Assembly (NCBI GenBank): GCA_004555955.1
Contig: SFJG01000062.1
Span: forward strand, 1 to 11,645
Direction: 5' to 3'
DNA length: 11,645 nucleotides
Source: Bacteroidales bacterium
GTDB lineage: Bacteria; Bacteroidota; Bacteroidia; Bacteroidales; Muribaculaceae
The position numbers and the translations under genes were made by a program. Below are positions 1 to 6,001 of this stretch, in pieces. How positions within the stretch are numbered: position 1 is the first letter of the stretch; the number at the start of each line of letters is the position of its first letter. The notes under the pieces were generated by a model. The model was not told the origin of the DNA and did not search any database. It saw only the letters and a program-made list of their open reading frames with translations.

Positions 1-159
1 AAACTCATCAAATAATATGAAATACCGAGTCCGATTCTGTCTTTAATGGCGGGCCTCGTCCGTAAGGAAGTCGAAAGACCGGAGGATTACAGAGAAGATG
101 GAAAACTCAAATCCTGACTATCGGAGTTTCATCGCACTCTTTGATGTGGATTCTATAAG
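1..159 (+). other. Transcribed tail of an upstream unit; possible gene end and 23-codon ORF
   Basis: No gene can be assigned with confidence here. A strong rightward terminator follows at 160-199, so a plus-strand transcript must enter or arise in this stretch. One frame is open from the left edge to a TAA at 44-46 and ends in residues KYRVRFCL; the alternating polar and hydrophobic pattern would suit the last strand of an outer-membrane beta-barrel, but 14 codons are too few to be sure. An ATG at 46-48 overlaps that stop and opens a 23-codon reading frame ending at TGA 115-117, rich in charged residues, with no visible ribosome binding site. Two short helices compete for neighbouring bases: 83-88 with 110-115, and 103-108 with 124-129. 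It could be a 3' untranslated region, a small RNA, or a tiny ORF; I recognise no known RNA family. Confidence 0.25.
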
Positions 160-199
160 ATGGCAGAGCAATGGTCAATTCAGCGCTCTGCCATTTTTT
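160..199 (+). terminator. Intrinsic (Rho-independent) terminator
   Basis: Bases 160-169 (ATGGCAGAGC) and 185-194 form a perfect 10-bp inverted repeat around a 15-base loop. A run of six T residues (194-199) follows directly. The T-tract lies only on the plus-strand 3' side, so it ends rightward transcription coming from before base 160 and isolates marC from whatever lies to the left. Confidence 0.85.
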
Positions 200-239
200 G
201 AATATGACGTGTGTGGTTGTTTCGTTTAACTCATAATAT

Positions 240-872
240 ATGGAAGATTCATATTTTGCATATGCCTTGCTATGTTTCACCTCGTTTTTTACGCTGGTGA
301 ACCCCTTCGGTACGATGCCGATTTTTTTGACCATGACGCAGAGCCTTGACGAACGCGAACGTGCGCGAATACTAAAGAAAGCAGCGTTTGTTGCGTTTTT
401 GATTCTTGTGTCGTTTACCGTATTCGGACAGTTTATTTTCAAATTCTTCGGCTTGTCGACCAGCGGATTCCGTATTGTAGGCGGTATTATTATCTTTAAG
501 ATTGGCTACGATATGCTGCAAGCCAAATTTACTCGCGTAAAAGTTGCCGAAGAGGAAATCAAAGACTATGCCAACGACATCTCCGTTACGCCGCTTGCCA
601 TACCGATATTATGCGGACCGGGAGCGATTGCCAATGGTATTGTCTTGATGGAAGACGCTAAAGACATCATCCAAATCATTACGTTGATAGCCGTTATCGG
701 TATTGTCTTTCTGTTGACCTATCTAACGCTACGCGCCTCTACGCGCCTATTGAAAATCATCGGCGAGACAGGCAATAACGTGATGATGCGCCTTATGGGT
801 TTGATTCTGATGGTCATCGCCGTTGAATGCTTCTTCAGCGGACTTGGCACGATTATCAGTGAGTTGCTCTAA
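240..872 (+). CDS. marC: MarC family integral membrane protein (UPF0056)
   Basis: A 210-residue inner-membrane protein of the MarC/UPF0056 family. Six hydrophobic segments are visible at about residues 8-30, 48-70, 74-93, 117-137, 142-163 and 181-205, the usual topology and length. Family hallmarks are NPFG at residues 21-24 in the first segment and PLAIPILCGPGAI at about 118-130, the second half of the internal duplication. The molecular function is unknown: the name comes from a supposed multiple antibiotic resistance role in enterobacteria that later work did not support, so no resistance claim should be drawn. The ATG at 240 is the first plausible start and puts the first membrane helix near the N-terminus. 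A weak promoter may lie at 197-228 (TTTG, 20 bases, TTCGTTTA), giving a very short leader. The stop codon overlaps that of the converging hydrolase gene. Confidence 0.9.
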   Translation: MEDSYFAYALLCFTSFFTLVNPFGTMPIFLTMTQSLDERERARILKKAAFVAFLILVSFTVFGQFIFKFFGLSTSGFRIVGGIIIFKIGYDMLQAKFTRVKVAEEEIKDYANDISVTPLAIPILCGPGAIANGIVLMEDAKDIIQIITLIAVIGIVFLLTYLTLRASTRLLKIIGETGNNVMMRLMGLILMVIAVECFFSGLGTIISELL

Positions 873-1507
873 ACCGTATATGGATTGTGTGCTTTCTCAA
901 ACCCTATTTCGGTAGCGCCTCCATGGCCGGGAAGCACAATCGTGTCGTCGGGCAAGGTATATAATTTTGTCTCAATACTTGTCAGTAGTGTTCGATAGTC
1001 GCCGCCGGGAAGGTCTGTACGACCGATGCTCATTTGAAACAGTACATCTCCGCAAAACAGCCGTTTATCCGCTTCGCAATAGAGCGCAATGTGACCTTTG
1101 CTATGCCCCGGGACGTGAAGCACTTTTAGCTCGGTTTCTCCAAAAGTAACGACATCGCCGTCGTTAAGCTGTTTGCCGATGACAACGTCACTTCCTTTGT
1201 AGTCGATGCCGAACATTTGTGCTTGATTCTTTACACGTTCAGCCAAATAGGCGTCTTCGATATTGCATTCGGCAACTAATCCGTATCGCTTTTCCACAAA
1301 ATTGTTTCCCGCCACGTGGTCGATATGCATGTGCGTATTAATAAGGTGGGTCGGGCGCAAATTGTGTGCCTCGATAAATTCTGCCAGCTCGGCATTTTCG
1401 TCATCGCTCATCATACCGGGGTCGATAATAGCACATTCGCAGGTCTTGTCGTAAACGATGTATGTGTGTTCGCCAAACGGGTTGAATGTAAAGATTTTTA
1501 TTTCCAT
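869..1507 (-). CDS. MBL-fold metallo-hydrolase, glyoxalase II-like
   Basis: A 212-residue cytoplasmic metallo-beta-lactamase-fold hydrolase. The metal-binding signature HxHxDH is intact (H59, H61, D63, H64, in THMHIDH). The further ligands are present too: H135 in VPGHSKGH, D154 in FCGDVLF and H195 in LPGHG. This set matches the binuclear hydrolases of the glyoxalase II group, which usually cleave thioesters such as S-lactoylglutathione. The protein lacks the C-terminal substrate-binding domain of classical glyoxalase II, so the true substrate is unknown. It is the last gene of a leftward operon, starting 12 bases after the rsmG stop. Its TAG shares bases with the marC TAA on the opposite strand. 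Family membership is secure, substrate is not. Confidence 0.9.
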   Translation of the reverse strand: MEIKIFTFNPFGEHTYIVYDKTCECAIIDPGMMSDDENAELAEFIEAHNLRPTHLINTHMHIDHVAGNNFVEKRYGLVAECNIEDAYLAERVKNQAQMFGIDYKGSDVVIGKQLNDGDVVTFGETELKVLHVPGHSKGHIALYCEADKRLFCGDVLFQMSIGRTDLPGGDYRTLLTSIETKLYTLPDDTIVLPGHGGATEIGFEKAHNPYTV

Positions 1508-1519
1508 AATTGCCTGATT

Positions 1520-2143
1520 CTAAATTTGTATGTAGACAATTCTTTTTGTCTCGAAAAAGTCTTCGTTGAAGTACGTCGACAAGTTGTCGACAATAGCTCG
1601 GCTCTTCAGGCTGCCGATTTCCGCATCGAGCTCTCCTCCTTTCAGGCAAATCAAGCCATTGGGTAGGGCATTGATACACTCGCTTTTAATGTTTTTCTTT
1701 ATCAGCTTAACCAGCGCTGCCGTTTCCATAACTGCACGCGAAACGGCGAAGTCGTAACGGTGCTTGATTTCCGCCACATCGCCATGGAAGAATTCCACAT
1801 TTGTCAAGCCGATTTCTTCGGCGATGCTGCGTGCCACGGTGATTTTCTTACCCGTACGGTCGGCAAGCATAAAACTGCATTGCGGGAACATGATAGCAAG
1901 TGGTATGCCGGGAAATCCTCCTCCAGTGCCAACGTCGATGATTTGAGTCGATGGCTTGAAGTCGATAAACTTTGCAATTGCAAGCGAATGGAGGATGTGG
2001 TGCACGAAAAGGTTGTCGATGTCTTTACGCGAAATGACATTGATTTTTGCATTCCACTCGGGATATAACTCGCCGATGCGAACGAATTGGTTGCGCTGTG
2101 TCGGCGACAGTTGCGGAAAATATTTATCAATAATTTCAATCAT
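1520..2143 (-). CDS. rsmG: 16S rRNA (guanine527-N7)-methyltransferase RsmG
   Basis: A 207-residue SAM-dependent methyltransferase that modifies G527 of 16S rRNA (E. coli numbering), also known as GidB. The N-terminal segment NAKINVISRKDIDNLFVHH (about residues 31-49) is typical of the family. The SAM-binding glycine-rich loop is DVGTGGGFPGIP (70-81), and SRAV follows at about 135-138. The reading frame is open up to 2224, but the ATG at 2141-2143 is the better start. It gives the usual family length and lies just 5 bases past the lipoprotein stop, whereas the longer form would add 27 residues that do not look like RsmG and would overlap the preceding gene. It sits mid-operon between the lipoprotein and the hydrolase. 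Loss of RsmG gives low-level streptomycin resistance in several bacteria. Confidence 0.93.
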   Translation of the reverse strand: MIEIIDKYFPQLSPTQRNQFVRIGELYPEWNAKINVISRKDIDNLFVHHILHSLAIAKFIDFKPSTQIIDVGTGGGFPGIPLAIMFPQCSFMLADRTGKKITVARSIAEEIGLTNVEFFHGDVAEIKHRYDFAVSRAVMETAALVKLIKKNIKSECINALPNGLICLKGGELDAEIGSLKSRAIVDNLSTYFNEDFFETKRIVYIQI

Positions 2144-2148
2144 TGCTC

Positions 2149-2970
2149 TTAGTCGAATAGTTTCGCTGTGAAGTCGTTGTCTTTTTTGTAAGGGTCGAGT
2201 TGCTTGAATGTCAACGGAATGCACACTTCACCAACCTGAAGACATGCAATCTCGTAAGGCTGGTAAGCGAAGACAATCGACTTGTTTGTGATGTAGAAAT
2301 TGTTACTTGCCGATAGGTTGTCGATGTTAAAGTAACCCATGTCGAACAGTTGCGATTGATTGGTTACATCTTCTTGCTTCATGAGTTGCTCTTTGAGCAA
2401 ATCTTCAACGTCGGAGGTATATTCTTCGTTGATTATGTCATCGATGCCGATTCGCGTCATTTTGTATACATCGAAAGTAATGTAGGCATTTGTGTTCATC
2501 GTCGATGTGCCGTTTTTGGTAAGCGATGTTGTCTTCTTAATACTAACGATTCCGGCAGCGTTATAGATAGGCACTATGCGATGGCAAATCTCATACCTCG
2601 ACACCTTCTCGGTTTCGTCTTCAAGGTCTGACTCTATTGTGTCGCCGGGTGATTTGTAGAAATCGAGTATGTTGTTCACATACGACTTTACTGCTTGATT
2701 GGCGTCAATCGAGTCGCCGTTGATGCCGAGAAGCTCTTTTGTGAAAAGCCGGAAAAGTTGTTTGTTGGCGTCGGGCAGTGAAATGTTTGCATCGACAATT
2801 ATGCTACTCTTTTTCGAATCGAAAATGGAGTCGCGAATGACTATTGAGTGAAATTGAACCGTGTCGGATGTTGTCGCTCCCGATGTGTTCGATGCATTAC
2901 GGCAAGACGTAATGACTGATAACAGTGCTATAACTAAAACAAAATGAGTTAGATAACGTTGCTTTAACAT
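2149..2970 (-). CDS. DUF3298 / RsiV-like lipoprotein
   Basis: A 273-residue exported lipoprotein. The N-terminus has a basic start, a hydrophobic stretch at about residues 9-20 and a lipobox-like ITSC ending at Cys23, predicting cleavage by signal peptidase II and lipid anchoring. The C-terminal third (about 165-262) resembles DUF3298: it carries the FAYQPYEIACLQVGEVCIPL stretch (about 234-253), matching the conserved FxxxPYEIA...G...IP pattern. The middle region (about 60-160) resembles the domain that often precedes DUF3298. RsiV of Bacillus subtilis, an anti-sigma factor whose extracellular part binds lysozyme, shares this domain; Bacteroidota homologues are stand-alone lipoproteins of unknown role. 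Here no sigma factor and no cytoplasmic anti-sigma segment is present, so regulatory function should not be assumed. It is the first gene of the leftward operon. Confidence 0.82.
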   Translation of the reverse strand: MLKQRYLTHFVLVIALLSVITSCRNASNTSGATTSDTVQFHSIVIRDSIFDSKKSSIIVDANISLPDANKQLFRLFTKELLGINGDSIDANQAVKSYVNNILDFYKSPGDTIESDLEDETEKVSRYEICHRIVPIYNAAGIVSIKKTTSLTKNGTSTMNTNAYITFDVYKMTRIGIDDIINEEYTSDVEDLLKEQLMKQEDVTNQSQLFDMGYFNIDNLSASNNFYITNKSIVFAYQPYEIACLQVGEVCIPLTFKQLDPYKKDNDFTAKLFD

Positions 2971-3053
2971 ATTTTTTCAGATAAAAAACTCTTAATAAAT
3001 TATACTATTTAAATTATTATAGCGAAATTCGCAAAAAATTCGTTTGTAAAGTT
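2971..3053. other. AT-rich divergent intergenic region
   Basis: These 83 bases separate the leftward lipoprotein gene from the rightward S1-domain gene and must hold or abut promoters for both. The sequence is very AT-rich. A small inverted repeat with 5-bp arms lies at 3022-3032 (GCGAA, one base, TTCGC), which could be an operator or a chance feature. For the rightward gene the only -7-like element I find is TTCGTTTG at 3039-3046, one mismatch from TAnnTTTG, with no matching -33 box. No gene is visible here. Confidence 0.5.
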
Positions 3054-3076
3054 ATGATAAAAATTGGAAAAATCAA
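3047..3076 (-). promoter_or_regulatory. Candidate promoter of the lipoprotein–rsmG–hydrolase operon
   Basis: Read on the minus strand, TAACTTTA (3054-3047) is one base from the Bacteroidota -7 consensus TAnnTTTG. ATTG lies 19 bases upstream of it, close to the -33 TTTG element. This would give a leader of about 70 bases. The elements overlap the start of the divergent S1-domain gene, so the two transcripts could interfere. Assignment rests on pattern match alone. Confidence 0.4.
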
Positions 3077-3911
3077 TAATCTTCGGGTCGTAAAAAAAGT
3101 AGATTTCGGTATTTATCTTGACGGAGGCGATGCCGGCGAGATATTATTGCCGAATCGTTATATCCCTGAAGGAACTGCCGTCGACGACAATTTGGACGTG
3201 TTTATCTATCGCGATTCGGAGAATCGTCTGATAGCCACAACGGAGTTGCCGCTGATTCAAGTAGGTGAATTTGCACTGTTGAAAACGGTTATGGTAAACG
3301 ACGTTGGCGCTTTTATGGAAATGGGCGTGATGAAAGACCTCCTTGTGCCTTATCGCGAGCAACGGGAGCCTATGGTTGTCGGCAAATCGTACGTCGTTTA
3401 TGCCTACTTGGACCAAGCCAGCAACCGAATTGTTGGGTCGACAAAATTGAACAAGTATTTAGGTAATAAAATCCCACGATATACCCCGGGCGACGAGGTG
3501 GAAACCTTGGTGGTCGAAAAAAAAGATTTGGGTTACCGACTGATCGTCGACAATTTGCATTGGGGAATGGTGTATAAGAACGATGTTTTCGACACGTTGC
3601 GAATCGGCGATGTGATGCATGGTGTCGTTAAGCTGGTTCGCGACGATGGTAAGGTCGACGTTACTTTTCGCGAGCAAGGCGGTGAACGAGTTTTCCAACT
3701 GGCACGCCATATCGTTGGCTATCTTGAAGATAATAATGGAGTAATGCGTCTTTGCGACAAGTCGCATCCCGACGACATTAAAGCTGTGTTCCATTGTAGC
3801 AAAAAGGACTTCAAAAAAGCGTTAGGCTATCTGTTTAAGCGCAGAAGAATACTTGTTGCCGACAACGGAGTCAAACTCTTGAATTGTCAAAATGATAAAA
3901 ATATTCAGTAA
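3054..3911 (+). CDS. CvfB-like S1-domain RNA-binding protein
   Basis: A 285-residue cytoplasmic protein with the layout of the CvfB/YitL family: tandem S1-like OB-fold domains followed by a winged-helix domain. The first domain covers about residues 1-65 (VVKKVDFGIYLDGGDAGEILLP), the second about 68-135 (KTVMVNDVGAFMEMGVMKDLLVP), and the third about 145-208, ending in GKVDVTFRE. The C-terminal part, about 215-275, with many Lys and Arg residues (KKDFKKALGYLFKRRRI), fits the winged helix. CvfB of Staphylococcus aureus binds RNA and affects virulence gene expression; in Bacteroidota the role is unknown. The ATG at 3054 has no Shine-Dalgarno sequence, as is usual in this phylum. The gene appears monocistronic, because a good promoter for dnaN begins just after it. 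Confidence 0.85.
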   Translation: MIKIGKINNLRVVKKVDFGIYLDGGDAGEILLPNRYIPEGTAVDDNLDVFIYRDSENRLIATTELPLIQVGEFALLKTVMVNDVGAFMEMGVMKDLLVPYREQREPMVVGKSYVVYAYLDQASNRIVGSTKLNKYLGNKIPRYTPGDEVETLVVEKKDLGYRLIVDNLHWGMVYKNDVFDTLRIGDVMHGVVKLVRDDGKVDVTFREQGGERVFQLARHIVGYLEDNNGVMRLCDKSHPDDIKAVFHCSKKDFKKALGYLFKRRRILVADNGVKLLNCQNDKNIQ

Positions 3912-3930
3912 TATCTCAAAAACAGAGTTG

Positions 3931-3966
3931 TTTGTTTGATAATAAAAGCGAAAATGATTAACTTTG
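3931..3966 (+). promoter_or_regulatory. Promoter of the dnaN operon
   Basis: TAACTTTG at 3959-3966 is an exact match to the Bacteroidota -7 consensus TAnnTTTG. TTTG occurs twice in tandem upstream (3931-3934 and 3935-3938); the second leaves a 20-base spacer, which suits the primary sigma factor of this phylum. Transcription would start at about 3972, giving a leader of about 75 bases before dnaN. Confidence 0.7.
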
Positions 3967-3987
3967 TGCTATAATCGAGAAGTGTGG

Positions 3988-4001
3988 CATTTTATAAAAT
4001 G
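3988..4001. repeat. 14-bp perfect palindrome in the dnaN leader
   Basis: CATTTTATAAAATG reads the same on both strands. It lies about 16 bases past the predicted transcription start and 46 bases before the dnaN start codon, where a repressor site or a leader hairpin could act. AT-rich palindromes of this length arise by chance roughly once per window, so function is uncertain. Confidence 0.35.
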
Positions 4002-4047
4002 TGCATTTGTCGGTTGAGTAAAAAATGAAATTAAATACTTTAAGAAT

Positions 4048-5226
4048 ATGCAATTTAATATCAACAGCAAGACTCTATTGACCCACATGTTGGCGGTCAG
4101 CAAGGTCGTTTCGACAAAGAATTCCATTGATGTTCTCAATAATTTTCTTTTCGAAGTTAAGGGAGAAACATTGACCATAATAGGGTCGGACAAAGAAAAC
4201 ACGTTGGTGGCTCGCATCCCGGTAAGCGGTGTAGAAGGTGAAGCCTCGTTTGCGGTGAACGTAAAAAAGATGGTAGACCTGTTCAAAGAGATGCCGGCGC
4301 AAGGCATTACGTTCGAAGTGGATACGCAATCGTATGAAATCAAAGTCATATGCTTGAACGGTACGTTCAACATCGTTGGTATCGATGGCGAACAATTCCC
4401 GCGTCCCAAGCCACAAGAGGAAAACGTGTTTGCTTTCACAATCCCGTCGGCGGAGCTGCCTAAGAGTTTGGACAAAACGGTTTTTGCTGCCGGAACCGAC
4501 ACAATTCGCCCGATTATGATGGGTGTGCTTTGGGATATTAAGCCCGATTCAATCGTGTTCGTGGCTTCTGACACTCATAAACTTGTACGCTTCATCAACA
4601 GCGCGGTAAAGCCGGGTCTGGAAGGCTCGTTTATTCTTCCGATTAAGCCGGCTAATGTTTTGGCTTCAATTCTCGAGAAGAAAGAAGAAAAGGAAAAGAA
4701 AGATGCAGAAGCACAGGAAGAAGCTGCCGAAGTTGCTCAGCCGGATATGCTTACTGTGAAATTCGACAGCAAATCGGTGGTTTTCGAAAACGAAACATAC
4801 ACTTTGGAATGTCGCTTTATCAGTGGTAAATACCCGAACTACAACGGTGTTATTCCTCAAAGCAGTCCCATTGTTATAGCTATCGACAAGAGCGCAATGC
4901 TCAATGTTGTTAAGCGTGTGTCGATTTTTGCTACCAATGGCGGCTTGATTCAACTGACGATTGCCGACAACAAAGTGCTCTTCCAAGCACATGACCCCGA
5001 AATGCTTTCAAGCGGTCGTGAATACATCCCGTGCGACTACGATGGAGCTTCCCTGACTATGGGCTTCAACAAAGATTGCCTGATTGATGTGCTTAACAAT
5101 CTTACGGCAAACGACATATACCTTAAGATTACCGACACAACACGCCCCGGTGTGTTTGTCCCGATGGAAAACAAGGAGAACGAAGATTGGCTCGCCTTGG
5201 TTATGCCGATGATGGTTCCGAGATAA
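4048..5226 (+). CDS. dnaN: DNA polymerase III subunit beta (sliding clamp)
   Basis: A 392-residue sliding clamp, the ring that tethers DNA polymerase III to DNA and recruits repair and replication partners. Three clamp domains are spread over about residues 1-125, 130-265 and 266-392. Recognisable parts are the N-terminus (MQFNINSKTLLTHMLAVSKV), the IRPIMMGVLWDI segment at about 152-163, CRFISGKYPNYNGVIP near 254-269 and the C-terminal MPMMVPR. Residues 210-233 form a charged, low-complexity Lys/Glu/Ala insertion inside domain 2, which explains a length above the usual 370 or so. The ATG at 4048 matches the family N-terminus. It is the first gene of the six-gene operon. Here dnaN is not next to dnaA, which is normal in Bacteroidota. 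Confidence 0.97.
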   Translation: MQFNINSKTLLTHMLAVSKVVSTKNSIDVLNNFLFEVKGETLTIIGSDKENTLVARIPVSGVEGEASFAVNVKKMVDLFKEMPAQGITFEVDTQSYEIKVICLNGTFNIVGIDGEQFPRPKPQEENVFAFTIPSAELPKSLDKTVFAAGTDTIRPIMMGVLWDIKPDSIVFVASDTHKLVRFINSAVKPGLEGSFILPIKPANVLASILEKKEEKEKKDAEAQEEAAEVAQPDMLTVKFDSKSVVFENETYTLECRFISGKYPNYNGVIPQSSPIVIAIDKSAMLNVVKRVSIFATNGGLIQLTIADNKVLFQAHDPEMLSSGREYIPCDYDGASLTMGFNKDCLIDVLNNLTANDIYLKITDTTRPGVFVPMENKENEDWLALVMPMMVPR

Positions 5227-5227
5227 C

Positions 5228-5235
5228 AGGGAGGG
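5228..5235 (+). promoter_or_regulatory. Strong Shine-Dalgarno for the exonuclease gene
   Basis: AGGGAGGG contains GGAGG (5230-5234) 5 bases before the ATG at 5240. Most starts in this window lack such a motif, so it stands out. It lies in the 13-base gap after the dnaN stop and fixes the start codon of the exonuclease. Confidence 0.65.
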
Positions 5236-5239
5236 CATT

Positions 5240-6001
5240 ATGGAATTGAAGTTGCAAAATCCGTTGATTTTTTTCGACCTTGAAACAACGGGAGTAAATG
5301 CTTCGAAAGACCGCATTGTAGAAATTTCTTATATAAAATTGATGCCAAACGGCACTGAAGTTGAAAAGACCTTGCGGATTAATCCGGAGATGCACATCCC
5401 GGAAGAAGCGACAGCTGTTCATGGCATAACGGATGCCGATGTTGCCGATAAGCCGCGCTTTAAAGACATTGCTAAAGAACTCGCTCGCGTGTTCGAAGGT
5501 TGCGACATCGCCGGATTCAACAGCAATCGTTTCGATGTACCTCTCTTGGCGGAAGAGTTTCTCCGTGCAGATGTCGATGTCGACTTCTCGCGTCGCCGAT
5601 TCGTCGACGTTCAAACGATTTTCCACAAAATGGAGCAACGCACTCTTTCGGCTGCCTATAAGTTCTATTGCGGAAAAGACCTCGACGATGCGCATTCGGC
5701 AAATGCCGACACTCGTGCTACTTATGAGGTGCTGAAGGCTCAACTCGACAAGTATCCTTCGTTGCAAAACGACATCGACTTCCTGTCGAAATTTTCAACG
5801 CATAATAGAAATGTAGACTTGGCGGGAAGAATAGTGTACAACGATAACAATGTGGAAGTGTTCAACTTCGGCAAGTACAAAGGAATTCCTGTCGAAGAAG
5901 TATTGAAAACCGATTCGGGATATTTCGGATGGATTCTCAACGGCGATTTTCCGCAGAACACAAAGAAGGTGCTTACCAATATCAAACTTAGAATGCGATA
6001 A
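5240..6001 (+). CDS. DEDDh 3'-5' exonuclease (DnaQ/ExoX-like)
   Basis: A 253-residue 3'-5' exonuclease of the DnaQ superfamily. The catalytic set is complete: D13 and E15 in FFDLETTG, D99 in NSNRFDVPLL, and H152 and D157 in DDAHSANADTRATYE, making it the DEDDh subtype. After the nuclease domain (about 8-168) and a linker comes a small domain at about 205-245 (NFGKYKGIPVEEVL...YFGWILNGDFPQNTK) like the C-terminus found on ExoX-type exonucleases. Known members remove nucleotides from DNA 3' ends in proofreading or repair. Linker residues 176-181 (QNDIDF) resemble a beta-clamp-binding motif, attractive since dnaN is directly upstream. Whether this is the replicative proofreader or a repair nuclease cannot be decided from sequence. 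The stop overlaps the coaBC start by one base (TAATG). Confidence 0.9.
   Translation: MELKLQNPLIFFDLETTGVNASKDRIVEISYIKLMPNGTEVEKTLRINPEMHIPEEATAVHGITDADVADKPRFKDIAKELARVFEGCDIAGFNSNRFDVPLLAEEFLRADVDVDFSRRRFVDVQTIFHKMEQRTLSAAYKFYCGKDLDDAHSANADTRATYEVLKAQLDKYPSLQNDIDFLSKFSTHNRNVDLAGRIVYNDNNVEVFNFGKYKGIPVEEVLKTDSGYFGWILNGDFPQNTKKVLTNIKLRMR

Noticed and set aside
240..872. MarC as an antibiotic resistance determinant
   Set aside because: The name is historical; no demonstrated resistance function supports that reading.
2144..2224. N-terminal extension of RsmG to 2224
   Set aside because: The extra 27 residues do not resemble RsmG and would overlap the lipoprotein coding region; the ATG at 2143 gives the standard family N-terminus.
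3912..3940. Terminator hairpin after the S1-domain gene
   Set aside because: The A/T-rich arms pair only with mismatches or bulges, and the T-rich part is better explained as the -33 region of the dnaN promoter.
3912..4047. Replication origin next to dnaN
   Set aside because: No cluster of DnaA boxes (TTATCCACA-like) is present and dnaA is not adjacent. The only near matches (TTTTCCACA) are isolated and inside the hydrolase and exonuclease genes.
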